Notes: generated from the sequence alone by a model not told the origin. Numbered from the stretch's first letter, positions 20,620 through 33,523 are shown. The stretch is 64,000 bases of DNA from Nicotiana tabacum (GCF_000715075.1 NC_134101.1:25164822-25228821); one strand, 5' to 3'. Numbers and translations: made by a program.

Positions 20620-23093
20620 GCTAGGTCTGGTGCTTTATATTTCATTACGTTCATTGATGATTTCACACGCTTTGGTTATGTCTATTTTATTTCTATAAAT
20701 CTGAAGCACTTGAATGCTTTAAGAAATATTTGAATGAAGTTGAGAATCAATTAGACAAAAGCATTAAGACCTTAAGAACTAATAGAGGGCGTGAATATTT
20801 ATCAAAATAATTTTAAGAATTGTGTAATGAAAAGGGCATCACCAGACAATTAACTATTCTGTATACGCCTCAACAAAATGGTGTAGCAGAAAGGAGGAAT
20901 ATAACACTACTGGACATGATAAGGTCCATGATGGCACAGGCAAATTTACCTATCTCTTTTTGAATAGATGCGTTATTGACTGCAACCTACATATTTAACA
21001 AAGTGCCTTCTAAATCAGTTTCTTCCACTCCTTATGAGCTATGGACTGGTCATAAACCAAACTTAAAGGATTTATGACCTTGGGGTTGTGCTGCATATGT
21101 AAAAGATTCCTTTAGCAAGTTTGGTAAATTAGGTCCAAAAGGCAAAAAATGTATCTTTATAAGATATTCAGAACACTTCAAAGGGTATGTGTTCATTGGT
21201 GAATTAGAAGATGGAAGTGTTACTGAGATTGAATCCCGAGATGTTACATTTCTGGAAAATAATTTTCCAAAGAAGGGCGAGGTAAAGAATGGAGAGCCTC
21301 TTTATGCAATGTTGAACTTAGATAGTCAGCAAGTGTCTTCTGACACAGTTGATAATCAAATTGATCAAGATCTTATTCTTGATCCGAGTGGGAGTGGGAA
21401 CTCTCAATCCCAAAATCCTTCTGACGAACCTGAATTTCAACTACTAAAGAGTGCCAGGAAAAATATACCCAAACATACTTATGAAATTGAAGATTATATT
21501 TTCTTGGTATCTTTCACAGAAATGGATGAGCCAAAGTCTATGACTGAGGCTTTATCGAGCCTTGGAAAAGATGAGTGGATGAAAGCAATGAAAGAAGAAT
21601 TAGAGTCCATGAAAACCAACAAAGTCTGGGATCTAGTTGACCTTCCGCCTGGGCGTAGAGCCATTGGGAACAAATAGGTTCTCAAAGTTAAACGCAAAGC
21701 GGATGGGTCAATAGAAAGATACAAGGCACAATTGGTGGCAAAAGGCTTTACTCAAGAAGCTGGAATAGATTATGAGGAAACATTTTCACCAGTTGTGAAG
21801 TTTACCTCAATTCGCTTACTTTTGGCTATTGTTGCACGTTTGGATTTGGAATTACATCAAATGGACGTGAAGACAGCTTTTCTCGATGGAGAACTGAACG
21901 AAAAAATCTACATGGAACAACTTGTAGGCTTCATCGTTAAAGGCCAAGAAAAAAAGGTCTGTAAATTGAATAGATCTATTTATGGCCTGAAGCAATCTTC
22001 AAGGCAATGGTATTTGAGATTTCGCAAGGAGGAGATCTCATATGATTTCACCATGATCAATGAAGACCATTGCATTTATGTGAAGAAGTCCAATGGGATG
22101 TTTGTAATTCTTTCTCTTTATGTGGACGATATTTTATTGGCCGGAAATAATTTGGAGTATTTGAAAACTATCAAGTCATGGCTTTCAAAATCATTTGACA
22201 TGAAAGATATGGGCGAGGCAGACTATATCCTTGGAGTTAAGATCCAAAGAGACCGTTCCAAAAAGTTATTGAGTTTATCTCAAGAAACTTATATAAAGAA
22301 TATTTTGGAGCGTTTTCGCATGAATTGTTGCAAATCCATGGATACTCCTATAGCGAGAGGTGAAACTTTAAGCATTGAAATGTGTCCCAAGACTGAAAAT
22401 GAAAAGGAAGACATGTCTCGAGTTCTATATTCATGTGTTGTCGGGAGCTTGATGCACGCTATGATGTGTACTCGCCCAAACATTTGTTATGCCATAGGTC
22501 TGGTTAGCAGGTATCAATCCAATCCTGGAAGAGATCATTGAAAAGTTGTGAAGAGAATTTTCAGATACTTGAAGGGAACTGCAGATTATTCACTATGTTA
22601 TAGTGGAAATGATTTATACTTAAGAGGATATACAGATGCTGATTGGGCTGGTGACCGGAATGATAGAAAATCAACATCCGGTTATGCCTTCTTACTTAAT
22701 AGTGGTGTTATATCATGAAAAAGTAAGAAACAAACCTGTACAACCCTTTCAACGATGGAATCTGAGTTCGTGGCTTATGTATCTGCAGTACAGAAAGTTG
22801 TTTGGTTGAAGAGATTCTTTGAGCATTTGGATATTACAAAGAACTCTCAGGATCCCATGACTCTATATTGTGATAGTCAAGCGGCTATTGCATATACAAA
22901 ATATCCTAAGTATCACAGCAAGACCAAACACATTGACATCAAGTATAACGTTGTGAGAGACATGGTAGCAAGTGGAGAGATAAATTTACAATACATTCCT
23001 ACGCGGAGCATGATAGCTGATTCTTTTACAAAGGTGATATCTAGAGACCTGTTTGAGAAACATGTTATGGCTCTAGATTTGCGAAGGATATGA
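20620..23093 (+). pseudogene. Copia integrase (C-terminal part), RT and RNase H
   Basis: The integrase core resumes after the nested element (FITFIDDFTRFGYVYF) and is badly decayed to about 21180, with the third catalytic region visible as QQNGVAERRN. From 21189 one frame runs to 23093 apart from three stops. RT shows VKTAFLDGELNEKIYM, KLNRSIYGLKQSSRQWY and catalytic YVDD (22119-22130); RNase H shows YTDADWAGDRNDRKSTSGY and YCDSQAAIAYTK. The stops are TAG 21675-21677, TGA 22539-22541 and a TGA near 22717. At least two of them sit where copia proteins have Trp, so each could be one G-to-A change. It would reverse-transcribe element RNA if intact. Confidence 0.92.
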
Positions 23094-24161
23094 ACATATT
23101 TATGTATTGTAAAATGACTTTAGTATTATAATATGCTCATCAAAATTTGAATCTTGAATTTATGCTTATATCTTGTATGCATGTGATGAATGTTTTGTTG
23201 ATAAAGTGTGTCGAATAAGTCGCGAGATTAGCTCTCTCACACGAGCAATTGCCTCTTACGTTAAGAATCGTGAAGAGATGAGACCTTATAGAACCTTGGA
23301 TAATGCGAGGTTATATTTACTTGTAGAGGCCGGTCTTGACAACTAATCAGACTTACGAATTTCACTATTCGATTATGACTTGTTTTGTAAGCCAGATGCA
23401 AGTTTCTCTAAGAAGATGGTTTGAGGATTATTGAAGTGAGAAACTCGGGTTAGACATTTGGAGGTGTCTAGACCAAGATCTGTACGGTGTTGAATGATTA
23501 AAAGAATAAGACACATGCGCCAATATAAGGTGAGAACACCGTAACATGTATTTCATACCACGTGTGCTATCGACCATGGGATAATGGAAGAATGAATCCC
23601 TGCTTCTTCATTGTGTGAGATCAAAAGAAGTTAGAGTAACTTTTATTGAAATACCCTTTGACCTTTTACTGTCTCTTAAAGTACCAATCAGTGTTACTAC
23701 TTTAGCATGCCACTAATAGCCATGATTGATTCGGCAATGCAGTGCAAATCTAGGAAAGCAGTTGATTTGGAATGAAAAGATTCGAGTAGAAGGGGAAGAC
23801 GACTAAAATTTAGTAATTTAACTTGTATTCATAGGTCGACCATTACACTTACCATGAGGTATCAAATGTAATTATGAATACAAAGTTAAACATGAACTTG
23901 AGTTCACCTCTTTCGAGGATGAGGGATTAGATAACTAGCTACTGGAGTAGCAAGTGATGTCTGGGGGATAGCGAGTAATAAGATCCTCATGATAGTAGTG
24001 AATCTTTTTCGAATGTGATCGGATTTATACATAGAGCTTTAGAATAACCTTAATAGGTTTGAAACATATTATAGCTCTTGATACTCGCAGGTCGCACGAA
24101 CTACTAGCTCTTAATCATGATACTGGTTTGAGTTCCAGCCCATCATGAGCGAAGTGGGGGA
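23094..24161 (+). mobile_element. Long 3' untranslated region and polypurine tract of copia
   Basis: About 1.07 kb without a convincing ORF lie between the RNase H stop and the 3' LTR. The last bases (24152-24161, AAGTGGGGGA) are the likely polypurine tract. Confidence 0.7.
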
Positions 24162-24612
24162 TGTTGGATATTGGATTCGGGTATCAGGTCGCTCCATGAG
24201 GGCTGGCCCAACCCATTTGGAAAAGAAAGAATTTTAGAAGAGATAGGGTTTGAAATAACCTCTTTAAAGAGAGGTTACTACACGTTTAAGTGTAGTGGGA
24301 CTCTTCAAAGAGGTTACTACACGTTTAAGTGTAGTGGGAGCAGTTTTCCCATAACTGTCATCTTCCCTCTCCTATAAACGATGCTTTCTTCTTTTCTGAT
24401 ATACAACAGAGAAAAAATAAGAGTGGGATCAAAAAGAAAATCTCTTTCCAATCAACACAAGAAGACATTTATTTCGTGAAATTCTAACTTTGTTTCCAAG
24501 AGATTCAAAGTTTGACTTGGGAAAATTCTTTTTAGTGGTGAGTTCAACAATTCTTCCGTTGCGTTGACAGGTACGCTAATGTTGTTCTCGCCCCGCGATT
24601 ATTTTCTTTACA
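24162..24612 (+). repeat. 3' LTR of the copia element
   Basis: 451 bp; begins TGTTGG and ends TTTACA before the duplication ATAAT. Both copies of the CTACAC/GTGTAG hairpin are present here (about 24280 and 24320), whereas the first copy in the 5' LTR has lost one pair. Confidence 0.94.
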
Positions 24613-24617
24613 ATAAT

Positions 24618-25600
24618 AAAATGCTAAAATACTAACAGCAACTAAAGCAATTCCTTAGGCCCCCACAATTGAAGACCCCCGATTTTTTAAATTTATATAT
24701 TATTACATATTATAAAATTATTAGTAGAAGATACTTAGATCTTATACTTTTTTTGGAATGAAATAGAGATTGTTCAGATAAATAACCCGATTTTCATAGT
24801 TAACATGCAATGTATGAAAATAAACGACTTTGATGATTAAAGAACGAAGCCTTTTGTAGTATCTTTTAAAATTAATTATTTCTTATAAATAGTGGATTAA
24901 GCCATTTTTCACTTTAAAATAGACTTGAACTATTCCAAATTTATGAAATTATTTTGACATCTACTTAGTAGTACAAAATTGAGATTTTAGATTATGATAA
25001 TTATAAAAATATAATGTTATCTGTCTATATATGAGTGAGTAGAATTACCACATGTAATAGTGAAAACTAACAGGTAATTGCGTGAATAATCAAGATACAT
25101 ACAAAAGATTAAAACATATCATATAAAATATATAAATTTTATTTAATAAATTTAAGTACTCTTATGTATGTTTGGCTTTAGGCGGCAAATAACGTTGAGC
25201 CGCCTTTGGATGTAAGTTATAAAGCTGGTGTAAGATTTTATATACTAACAATATTCAATTTCTTTTTAATTATTGGATTACTAATAATGTCTAATATAAA
25301 GTTTACCTATAATTACTTTATCGATGACTTGATTGGGTAAATAACCAATTTTTCTGTGAACTTAAGACGTATATGTTGTTATATTCATTATTCCCCTATT
25401 GTATGCATAACTTTTTTTATTTGCATTCTATTCTTTATATAACATAAAATAATACCATTGCGGAAACGAAAAAATAAGGAATAAATATTTTAAGGGTAAG
25501 GTATCAACTTCTTGGCTGAATCGACTTGATTGCTTGTTGGCTTTATGAGTTTGTCGCTTATAGTTTAAATTTATTTACACTATTTTTACCATTACTACTA

Positions 25601-25666
<66 letters not shown>

Positions 25667-26186
25667 TTTTACGTGTCTTTTTACTGTTGATTCATATTGA
25701 CGCGGCTTTTTCCTCTCTCAAATAATGGTGTCTAAGCCTATGGTCATCTATTAGTTTAAAGTATTTTTCACGTTGTTTCTCGTATAGTCTTGTTCACTTT
25801 TTGTTGAATGCAATTGTATATCAGTTCCAGATATCCTTGTAGACGATTGACGTTTATTTGAGTTTAAGTCCATTAAATTATTTGGACCATATGTTAAATT
25901 CAAAGACAGTGTTAGCCCAAACAAAAATTACGGGCTAGTATAATTGAATTTATTATTTAGATCTAATATGCGTATATGGATTTAATTAAGGGCCCGAGTT
26001 AATTGGACTAGTTTATCTTGTCGGACTTCAAATGATAAGCCCAAGTCAAATCAAGGACCACTAAAATCATGCCACGCGCATAAGTGATGTAGCATGCCAA
26101 GTCAAATGTAATGACCAATCAAATATCGTCAAATATTCAAATGACATGGTTCAACCAATTATATGCAAGCTTATCACATAACTTTA
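24618..26186. other. AT-rich sequence without recognisable genes
   Basis: No supported coding region on either strand. Contents seen: an (AT)n microsatellite (25605-25663) and a short inverted pair near 25175-25210 (GGCGGC / GCCGCC). From about 25880 the text may already belong to the 5' regulatory part of the pararetrovirus-like copy. Confidence 0.6.
25605..25663. repeat. (AT)n microsatellite
   Basis: About 59 bases of uninterrupted alternating AT. Confidence 0.95.
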
Positions 26187-26194
26187 GTGATAGG

Positions 26195-26918
26195 CTCTGT
26201 TTTAAAAGGCGTTTCTGGGGCGAGCCCCGGGGCGAGGCGTACCAAAAACGCCCCGGGGCGATGGTGTGGGGCGAAAGTCTCAAGAGGCATATGCTCGGGC
26301 GTTTCGAGCGCGCTTTTTTAGTAAGGAGTAAACCCTAGAGACTTTTTTAAATTAAAGTAAAATTTGTTGAATTAGTCCTTCATATAATACCCAAATTCTC
26401 AAAAGTCGGTTTGGTAATTACTCAAAAGGTTTAAAAAGGAACTCAAAAGTATTAAATTTAAAAGTAAAGACCTTTTTATTGATTTAAGCCCTAATTCATG
26501 ATTTTTTTAATTTTTTATCTTGTCCGCTAGTCTGCTAATATCTCCCAAAAGCAACGAATATTTAATTTTTTTACAAATACAAAGAGAACTACATTCTTCT
26601 TCATAGCAGCAAATTCAAAGTTCAAATTGCAGGTTAATCATCCTTTTTGTTCCTCCATATAGAAAACTTTATTCTTTGACTCAAATTGATTGTGCTTGTA
26701 AGTAACGCATAATAGATTATTTTGATTAGTTTTTTGTGGGGATGGAGCACACATATATATAGTTTTCTTCAATATTTATGCAATTTTACCTGTTTATAAA
26801 TATTTACTGTCATTATATTATTTAATAAAATATTAAAAATTAAATACATATGGGGCTTACGCCCCGCTGAGGCATATGTAAAACGCCTCGCCTTACGCCC
26901 ACGCCTTTTAAAACACTG
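26195..26918. mobile_element. Non-autonomous hAT-like element (MITE)
   Basis: 724 bp bounded by an 8-bp duplication GTGATAGG (26187-26194 and 26919-26926). Terminal inverted repeats share TGTTTTAAAAGGCG (left end CTCTGTTTTAAAAGGCG; right end, reversed, CAGTGTTTTAAAAGGCG). Next to the ends are GC-rich CGCCCC/GGGGCG blocks, while the centre is AT-rich and has no transposase. The 8-bp duplication and CAGTG-like end fit the hAT superfamily. It sits in the possible promoter region of the pararetrovirus-like copy. Confidence 0.85.
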
Positions 26919-26926
26919 GTGATAGG

Positions 26927-27169
26927 TTTGATTATTCAAGCTGGCCAATCAAATTGGAGGAAAAAGATATGTATTTATCACAAGTTCCCTACCCTACAAC
27001 TATAAATAAGGGTCTCCATAAGGCCAAAAAGAAGAAGAAAAAGAAATATTGAAGCTCTCCTCTACAGTGGTGATTCGCAAGTCTTACGCATAGCAAGAAG
27101 TCGTCGTCCCCACGGGGTGAGCCGCAAGTTTCCATCCTCCAAGTTTGTGATCAAAACCTAGCTCCGCAT
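26927..27169 (+). promoter_or_regulatory. Possible promoter and leader of a retroelement, cut at 27169
   Basis: TATAAATA at 27001-27008 is followed by a purine-rich leader (AAAAAGAAGAAGAAAAAG). The sequence resumes at 37205 after the gag-only element, as shown by the duplication CGCAT. It may be the promoter and leader of the pararetrovirus-like copy whose coding part starts near 40570, or the LTR end of another element. The link rests on position only. Confidence 0.4.
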
Positions 27170-28299
27170 TGTCACGACCCAAAATTTCCTCCGTTGAGTA
27201 TCGTGATGGCACCTAGTCTTAGAGACTAGGTAAGCCTAACATTTACTGAATAACAACCATAATAAATAGCATCTAACAACTTTGAAATAGAATTCTTTAT
27301 AAAAGTTTACAATTCCCAAAACCGGTAGTACAAATCATAAGCTCTACAGAGTTTACTACAACTTCTAAATACGACTGTTTGGAAATAAGTAAAAATAGTG
27401 CGAATACAAAATAGGACGGTGGCTCCGAAGCCTGCGAACGTAGCAGCAGGTTTACCTTGAGTCTCCATAGCAACAATCCGCGCTGCTAGCTATTGATCAA
27501 CTGGCTTCGCAATACTTGGATCTGCACAAAAATGTGTAGAAGTGTAGTATGAGTACACCATGGCGGCACTGAGCAAGTATCAAGACAAACCTTAGTGGAG
27601 TAGTGACGAGGAACAGTCAAGACACCTACTGGACTAAATAACCTGAACAAAGTATAAGTATAGAAACAACAGAGTATAATATCTACATAAAGACGACGCG
27701 ATATGAATAACAATACAGTAATTGCAATAGGAAAGGACAATAACAAGTATCAGCGGAATATCATAATAATGACACATAAGGGTGAACGTAAACACAACCT
27801 AAATCCGAAATCATAGATGCAGTAAGGACAATTAATAACTCAGCAACAACGATCGCTTTCACATCAGGTTTTAGTCAACAAACTCCACGAGGTACCGAAC
27901 CTCGGACAAATCACAACTCACGGGTCTCAATACTTGAACCTTAACACTTGGCATCCTGTGCCCTCATTACACCTCATAACCGCACTGACGACTCGCGTGC
28001 CAAATAAAGCCATTCTCACATAGAAGGCAAGTAAGCAAGGGTGTACATCTATACGTAACAATATCAAGGAAATCTCTTATCCGATAAGAGTGCTTAACTA
28101 TGTATGTGCTTGTGCAAGTGTCCTTACATAGTTCATACCAGCTAGTGAGCATAAGGGAAAAGAACGGACAACACGTAGAATGTTTTCTCACAACTTTCGT
28201 AAGATAAAGCTCACACAGGTAAGTATATCACAACACAAATATCAACAACAAGAATGCCCCCAGGCCATCACAAATTATCACAAATCAATCCCTGACATA

Positions 28300-28600
28300 G
28301 CCCACCTTGTCTCGCCACGTGTGCAATAGTAAAGTGAATGCACGCCTTGTCTCGCCACACGTACATAATAATGTTCCCACCTTGTCTCACCACATGCGCA
28401 ACCCACATATATATAGCCTACCTTGTCACGTCGCATGTGCAAATATCATTAGTAACAATAGCACCGCAGAAACCTCGTGCAACCCCATAACAACAACCGC
28501 ACGGCAGAAACCTTATGCATCACAATAACAACCGCACGACAGAAACCTCGTGCATCACAATAACAATCGCATGATAGAAACCTCGTGCATCACAAAAACA
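28300..28600 (-). repeat. Two tandem arrays in the LTR, one of hairpins
   Basis: At about 28300-28440 there are three to four CCTTGTCTCGCCACRTGTGC-like units. At about 28463-28590 there are four units of the type GCACGGCAGAAACCTCGTGC, each able to form a GCACG/CGTGC stem. One unit has GCATG/CGTGC, which keeps pairing through G-T. The right-hand LTR has matching arrays at about 34660-34950. Confidence 0.8.
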
Positions 28601-29854
28601 AGTACAACAACAACAATAACACTAATACAAGGGTACGACGAATAAATCAACTCAGAAATTCTAGAACTCAAAGAAACGAAAGAACAGGTTCACAATGAGC
28701 AATCACAATAGAGAATGCTAGTCATAATAAGAACAACTCAACAAGGAAGGAAATAGTATGTAACAACGGCCTACAATGTATAGTTCAACAATAAGGGAGC
28801 TAACACAAGTCGAATGATTCCAAATACAGACAAGTCAACTAAGATATAGGATATCTAAACTTCTTTTAAGGTATGGAAATTTTGAAAGAGACACAACAAA
28901 TTCAATTGAGGATAAGCAGCAGAAGGATAATCATAGTCTCAATTAAGGACGGACAATTACAAAAGAGATAATTATAACTTCAAATAAATATAAGCAGTTA
29001 GGGGAAAGATAACATGACAATAGAAGAGATAACAATTTCAGTTAAGGCACAGATAAAATAAATAAACAACAAGAGTGGATCATGAAGCAATTAACTCTAA
29101 TTAAAGCAGGTAGAGGTGAAACCAGTAATCAAGAAACGTATTCATAACAAAACAACTGCATATTCAGTAAATACAAAAACCTAAGAACCCTAAAAGGCCA
29201 ACTTTTCACAAATAAGTCTGAGCACGTACTCGTCACCTCGCGTACACGGACTACAATTAGCATAGAGACTCAAATCCTAAGGGGTGATTCCCCCACATGA
29301 AGTTAGGCAAGATACTTACCTCAAAGAAGACAGACCGATACTCAAGAATGAATTTCTCGATGAAATGGCCTCCGGACGGCTCAAGTCTAATCAAAATAAC
29401 TTCAAAGCACAAATAAAACTCATAAGAAACTATTTCGGATCATTAAGCTTCAATCTTTATCAAAATCTAAAAATCGACCCAAAAGTCAACTCCCGGGCCC
29501 GCACTTCGGAACCCGACAAATTTCATAAAACCCGAACACCCATTCCAATACGAGTCCGACCATACTAAAATTATCAAATTCCGATACCATTTCGTCTCTC
29601 AAATCATGATTTTTTATTTTGAAAACTTTCTTCAAAAACCACCATTTTCCTCAACTCAAAACACAAATTAAATGATAAAAATGAAGATAAAATCATGGAA
29701 TATATTAAATTCTAGGTGAAGAACACTTACCCAATCGTTTTGCTTGAAAAACCCACAAGGAATCGCTCAAAACCGAGCTCTACAAGTCAAGATATGATAA
29801 AAATGGCCTAACCCTCGAATTGGAAAAATATATTTTGTTGCCCATGTGTTTGTA

Positions 29855-30255
29855 CATCGCGATCGCGGAAGAGGAGCTGCGATCGCGAAGAGGAAATGGC
29901 TACTGCCCGGAATTGGTGTTGTGTGATCGCGAACAAGTATATGCGATCGCGAAGGATGAAAATAATGGCCCAGGAACTGGGCTACGCGAACGCATGAAGC
30001 GGCACGCGAACACGAAGGAGGGGAAAGCACACTTACGCATTCGCGGATAGAGCAGTGCGAATGCGTAGAGGAAATGGTCACCAGCTCCTAGTTTCTACTA
30101 CGTGAACGCGATGGAGCGGATGCGAACGTAAAGAAGGGGAAGGCAGGCTTCCGCGATCGTGAAAGGAGGCATGCGAACGCGAAGAACAAATATTCCTTCC
30201 TTCAAAATTACTCTTCGCGAACGCAGAGGAACAAACGCAAATGCGAAAGAGAAAA
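29855..30255 (-). repeat. CpG-palindrome array (GCGATCGCGAAG / GCGAACGCGAAG type)
   Basis: At least ten GCG-N2-CGC-like units, separated by 10-40 bp of non-repetitive sequence. On the minus strand the array precedes a TATA-like AAATATATTTTTCC and the donor-like site. The other LTR has a shortened version at 36185-36510. Confidence 0.85.
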
Positions 30256-30945
30256 CTAGATGACAGATTCAGCAGTTCAAAAATAGAATAAAATGGCATG
30301 TAGCCCATTCGAAACACACTTGAGGCCCCTGGGACCTCGTCTAAACATACCAACAAGTTCCATAGCCTAACACGGACTCGCTCGGGGTCTCAAATCTCAT
30401 CAAACAACGTCGAAACTACGAATCGCACCATGAATCGAACTTATGAACTTTCAAATCTTCTAACTTCTAAAACTCGCGCCAAAACCTATCAAACCAACCC
30501 GGAATGACGTCAAATTTTTGCAGGCAAGTCCCAAATAACATAACGGAGCTGTTCCAACTCTCGGAATCGCATTCCGACCCCGATATCAAAAAGTCCACTT
30601 CCAATCAAAATCTCTGAAAATTTGACTTTCGCCATTTCAAGCCTAAATCAACTACAGACCTCAAATTCACCGTCTGGACATGCTCCTAAGTCCAAAATCA
30701 CCCAATGGAGCTAACAGAACTGCTGGAACTCCATTCTGGAGTCGTCTTCACACAGCTCCAACTACGGTCAAAATTCTAATATTTAAGCTTTCGTTTTAGG
30801 GACTAAGTGTCCCAAATCACTCGGAAGCATCCGCTAACTGAATTCAACCATGCACGCAAGTCAATACGCATAATACGAAGTTGTTCAGGGCCTTATGCCG
30901 CCAAACGGGACTTAAATTCTCAAAACAACCAACCAGGTCGTTACA

Positions 30946-32243
30946 TCCTTCCCCTCTTAAACAAACGTTCATCCTCGAACGTGCCAAGAATCGCCTAGAA
31001 GTCTTCAAATCACTGAAAGCACATATCCAACATACACCCGTGGGTGACCCCAATCCACATAAGCCTGACGACACCATTTCCACTGTCATTTATCCTTTCT
31101 ACCAACACCGATAAGCCTTAGAGTCAAAATTCTCACCTTTCATTTATCTCCAAAAGACCCGATTCTAAATCCACACCCGGTATTAGTCTCAACCAGCTGC
31201 AACAACTCATGCCTACACCCACAAGGTACGACCACTCAACATGGCATACCACACATAGGCCCATAATAATATATCTAATCACAATAGCTGCCCGTAATCA
31301 AAACTAGCACCGGGAATTAGCCTCATATTCGTTAGAACCTTGTTTCAAACCTCCACAGCACTGACAACGATGCAAGAAATATGAATAAATCTTAACTATA
31401 CACCCAAATCAACAAGTCAAATCTAACGCCACCGGGCATACACCCCGTAAGCTAAAACACAAAAAGCACAGAACGAAAATAACTGAATACGTAAAGAGAA
31501 ACACATAAGAGAAATATCAAACAAGCCCGATAGGCACAACTCTCTATCAGTACCATCCTACAAATCAATTTAAAAGGAAAATTAAAGTATATGAACAAAT
31601 CACAAGGATCTTATCCTGATATAACTTCCACCGCGGCATGCAGCCCGGCTCAAACATATCAAATCACATGGAATACCAAATGGAAATCTTCCACTAACTC
31701 AATTCTACCAATAAAATCACAACACTTACTGAACTCTCACCCCGATAGAGTATCAAATCATAAATCGTAATCAAATTAGTCAGGAATCACATCAAACCTG
31801 CCATAATAGATAACATGAATTCATTTCTAGTCTCGTAACTTTCAATAATGAATTAAAACAATGTTAGACACGGCTATCACTCATAGAATCTCCCAACAGG
31901 GGCAAATACATAAACATAATACTAGGTCATGAACTCACCCATAGGTGGGACAGCAAATAGGGGACTCACCCCGATAAGCAAAACTGAAACAAAATACAAA
32001 TGGTGCTCCTCTGTAATAAATCAAAAGCATACCTGTATGGAATCATCTGGCGCAACAACCTCAAGCCTACTATATGAAACACATCAACGGGTCGGGCCCT
32101 CCCCTCTTGGGCGCCCTCTACTCTCCTGAATACTCCGTTGTGATACACTTGTCTGGAGTCTAGGACAATCTCTCACCCTGTGGCTGGTATCTCCCATGAG
32201 TACCTAAAACACCGTGCGAAGCCTGAAGTACAAACTGAACTGG
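30946..32243 (-). mobile_element. Non-coding internal part of the gag-only element
   Basis: About 1.3 kb where pol would be expected, with no RT, RNase H or integrase motif in any frame. The LTR-proximal end has the polypurine tract (30946-30958, minus) and the CGTTCGAGGATGAACG hairpin (30966-30981, minus) also seen in the chromovirus. Confidence 0.7.
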
Positions 32244-33323
32244 CTAACCCACAAAATGTCGTACCATGCCTCCAAAATAAGGACCAGTGGATCTCTCCGG
32301 TCTATGAGGCCTCCTCGCCTCCCTGTCCTCTCTCTCCTGACCTCGCCTACCCTCTCTCTTATGGCCCCGCCTGTCCCCTCTCTCCTTATCCCACATGCCC
32401 TCTACTCTGCGAGCGATCCCTACCACCTGCTTAAATGAAACATCCGACTCTAACTCCCGAGCCATGCTGAACTGAATATCATTCATGGGTCCCTCAATGA
32501 ATCTACGAACATTCTCTCTAACTGTAGCGACCAAAGCAGGTGCATGCCTGGCCAAATCGCTGAATCTCACGGCATACTCTGATACTGACATAGTGCCCTG
32601 ACGCAGCTGCTCAAACTCTGCGCGCCATGCATCTCGGAGGGACTGAGGTACAAACTCTCTCAAGAACATCTCTGAAAATTGCACCTATGAAAGTGAAGCT
32701 GCCTCGGCCGGGCTACCCAACTCGTACGCCCGCCACCACTGATAAGCCGCTCCCCTGAGCTGAAATGTATCAAAATCAACTCCGCTCATCTCCACAATAC
32801 CCATAGTGCGAAGAATACAGTGACACTCCTCTAGAAAACCCTGGGAATCATTTGTCGCCAATCCACTGAAGGTAGGAGGGTGGTACTTTTTGTACCTCTC
32901 TAGTCTAAGCTGTTCTTTCTCAGATGCTGCTGCCTTAATCACGGGTTGAACTGGGACCATAGGCTATGTCGCCATGACACCTGAAACCTGACCATCACGA
33001 ACCCACTGCTCTAGAGTGTGGGCTGCATGAGTCTGAGCTCCTCCCCCAATCTGTGAAATAGCTGGTGATACCGGAATCACCCGCGCCTGAGCCAATGTAC
33101 CAAACATGCTCAGGAACTGTGCTAAGGTCTCCTGAAGTTCAGGGATAATAGTAGGCGCCTCCGATACCTGTCCCCCAACCAGAGCTACTGATGGCTCTTC
33201 AACTGCTGCTCTGGTGGATGCTCTAGCTGTGGCGCGTGCTCCTCTTCGTCCTCTGCCTCTGCCTCTAGCGACATCTGCTCTGGGGGCAGCGTCATCGGCA
33301 ACTACAGCTCGTGTCCTCACCAT
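32244..33323 (-). pseudogene. Gag of the pol-less element, with two stops and a truncated end
   Basis: A single minus-strand frame starts at the ATG ending at 33323 (MVRTRAVVADD). It is interrupted by TAG at 32966-32964 and TAG at 32687-32685 and ends at 32244. It aligns throughout with the chromovirus Gag: Arg/Gly-rich N-terminus, ETLAQFLSMFGTLAQA, RYKKYHPPTFSGLA, GAAYQWWRAYELGSPAEA and FLREFVPQSLRDAWRAEFEQL. The second TAG stands where the chromovirus has TGG (Trp). The frame ends before the linker and zinc knuckle, so the nucleocapsid part is missing. If once translated it could have co-assembled with the chromovirus Gag. Confidence 0.92.
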
Positions 33324-33508
33324 CTGTGAGAGAATGGAATGATAAAAACTTCAAAATTCGATATCAATAAACTCTCACGATAGGAATGAAGGAAGTGAAA
33401 CTGTCCTAATAGTTCTGTAGCCTCTCAAAGATAAGTACAGATGTCACCGTACCGATCCGCAAGACTCTACTAAACTCGCTTATAACTCATAGCACCTATG
33501 AACCTACA

Positions 33509-33520
33509 GCTCTGATACCA
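33509..33520 (-). other. Primer-binding site of the gag-only element
   Basis: Minus-strand TGGTATCAGAGC, three bases from the 5' LTR end at 33524; a perfect initiator Met-tRNA complement. Confidence 0.92.
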
Positions 33521-33523
33521 ACT

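Larger units (their letters stand above)
5762..24612 (+). mobile_element. Complete Ty1-copia retrotransposon, interrupted by a chromovirus
   Basis: Two LTRs (5762-6220 and 24162-24612) begin TGTTGG; the right one ends TTTACA and the left one TTATA, so its terminal CA has decayed. A perfect 5-bp duplication ATAAT flanks the element (5757-5761 and 24613-24617). Between them lie a PBS, a long leader, gag, protease, integrase, RT and RNase H in copia order, and a purine-rich tract at 24152-24161. Without the nested insertion (9283-20619) and the extra duplication copy the element is ~7.5 kb. This is long for copia, because ~1.5 kb precede gag and ~1.1 kb follow RNase H. All coding parts are broken. 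Confidence 0.95.
27170..30945 (-). repeat. 3' LTR of the gag-only element
   Basis: On the minus strand it starts TGTAACGACC at 30945 and ends GGGTCGTGACA at 27170. It contains the CpG-palindrome array (29855-30255), donor-like GGGTAAGTG (minus, GT at 29730-29729), the AGGTGACGAG stem-loop (loop 29229-29238), a tandem hairpin array (28440-28600), and the acceptor-like hairpin ending TGTGCAG at 27522. Confidence 0.92.

Noticed and set aside
28300..28600. CRISPR-like or satellite array
   Set aside because: Short imperfect units present in both LTRs of one retrotransposon; no unique spacers.
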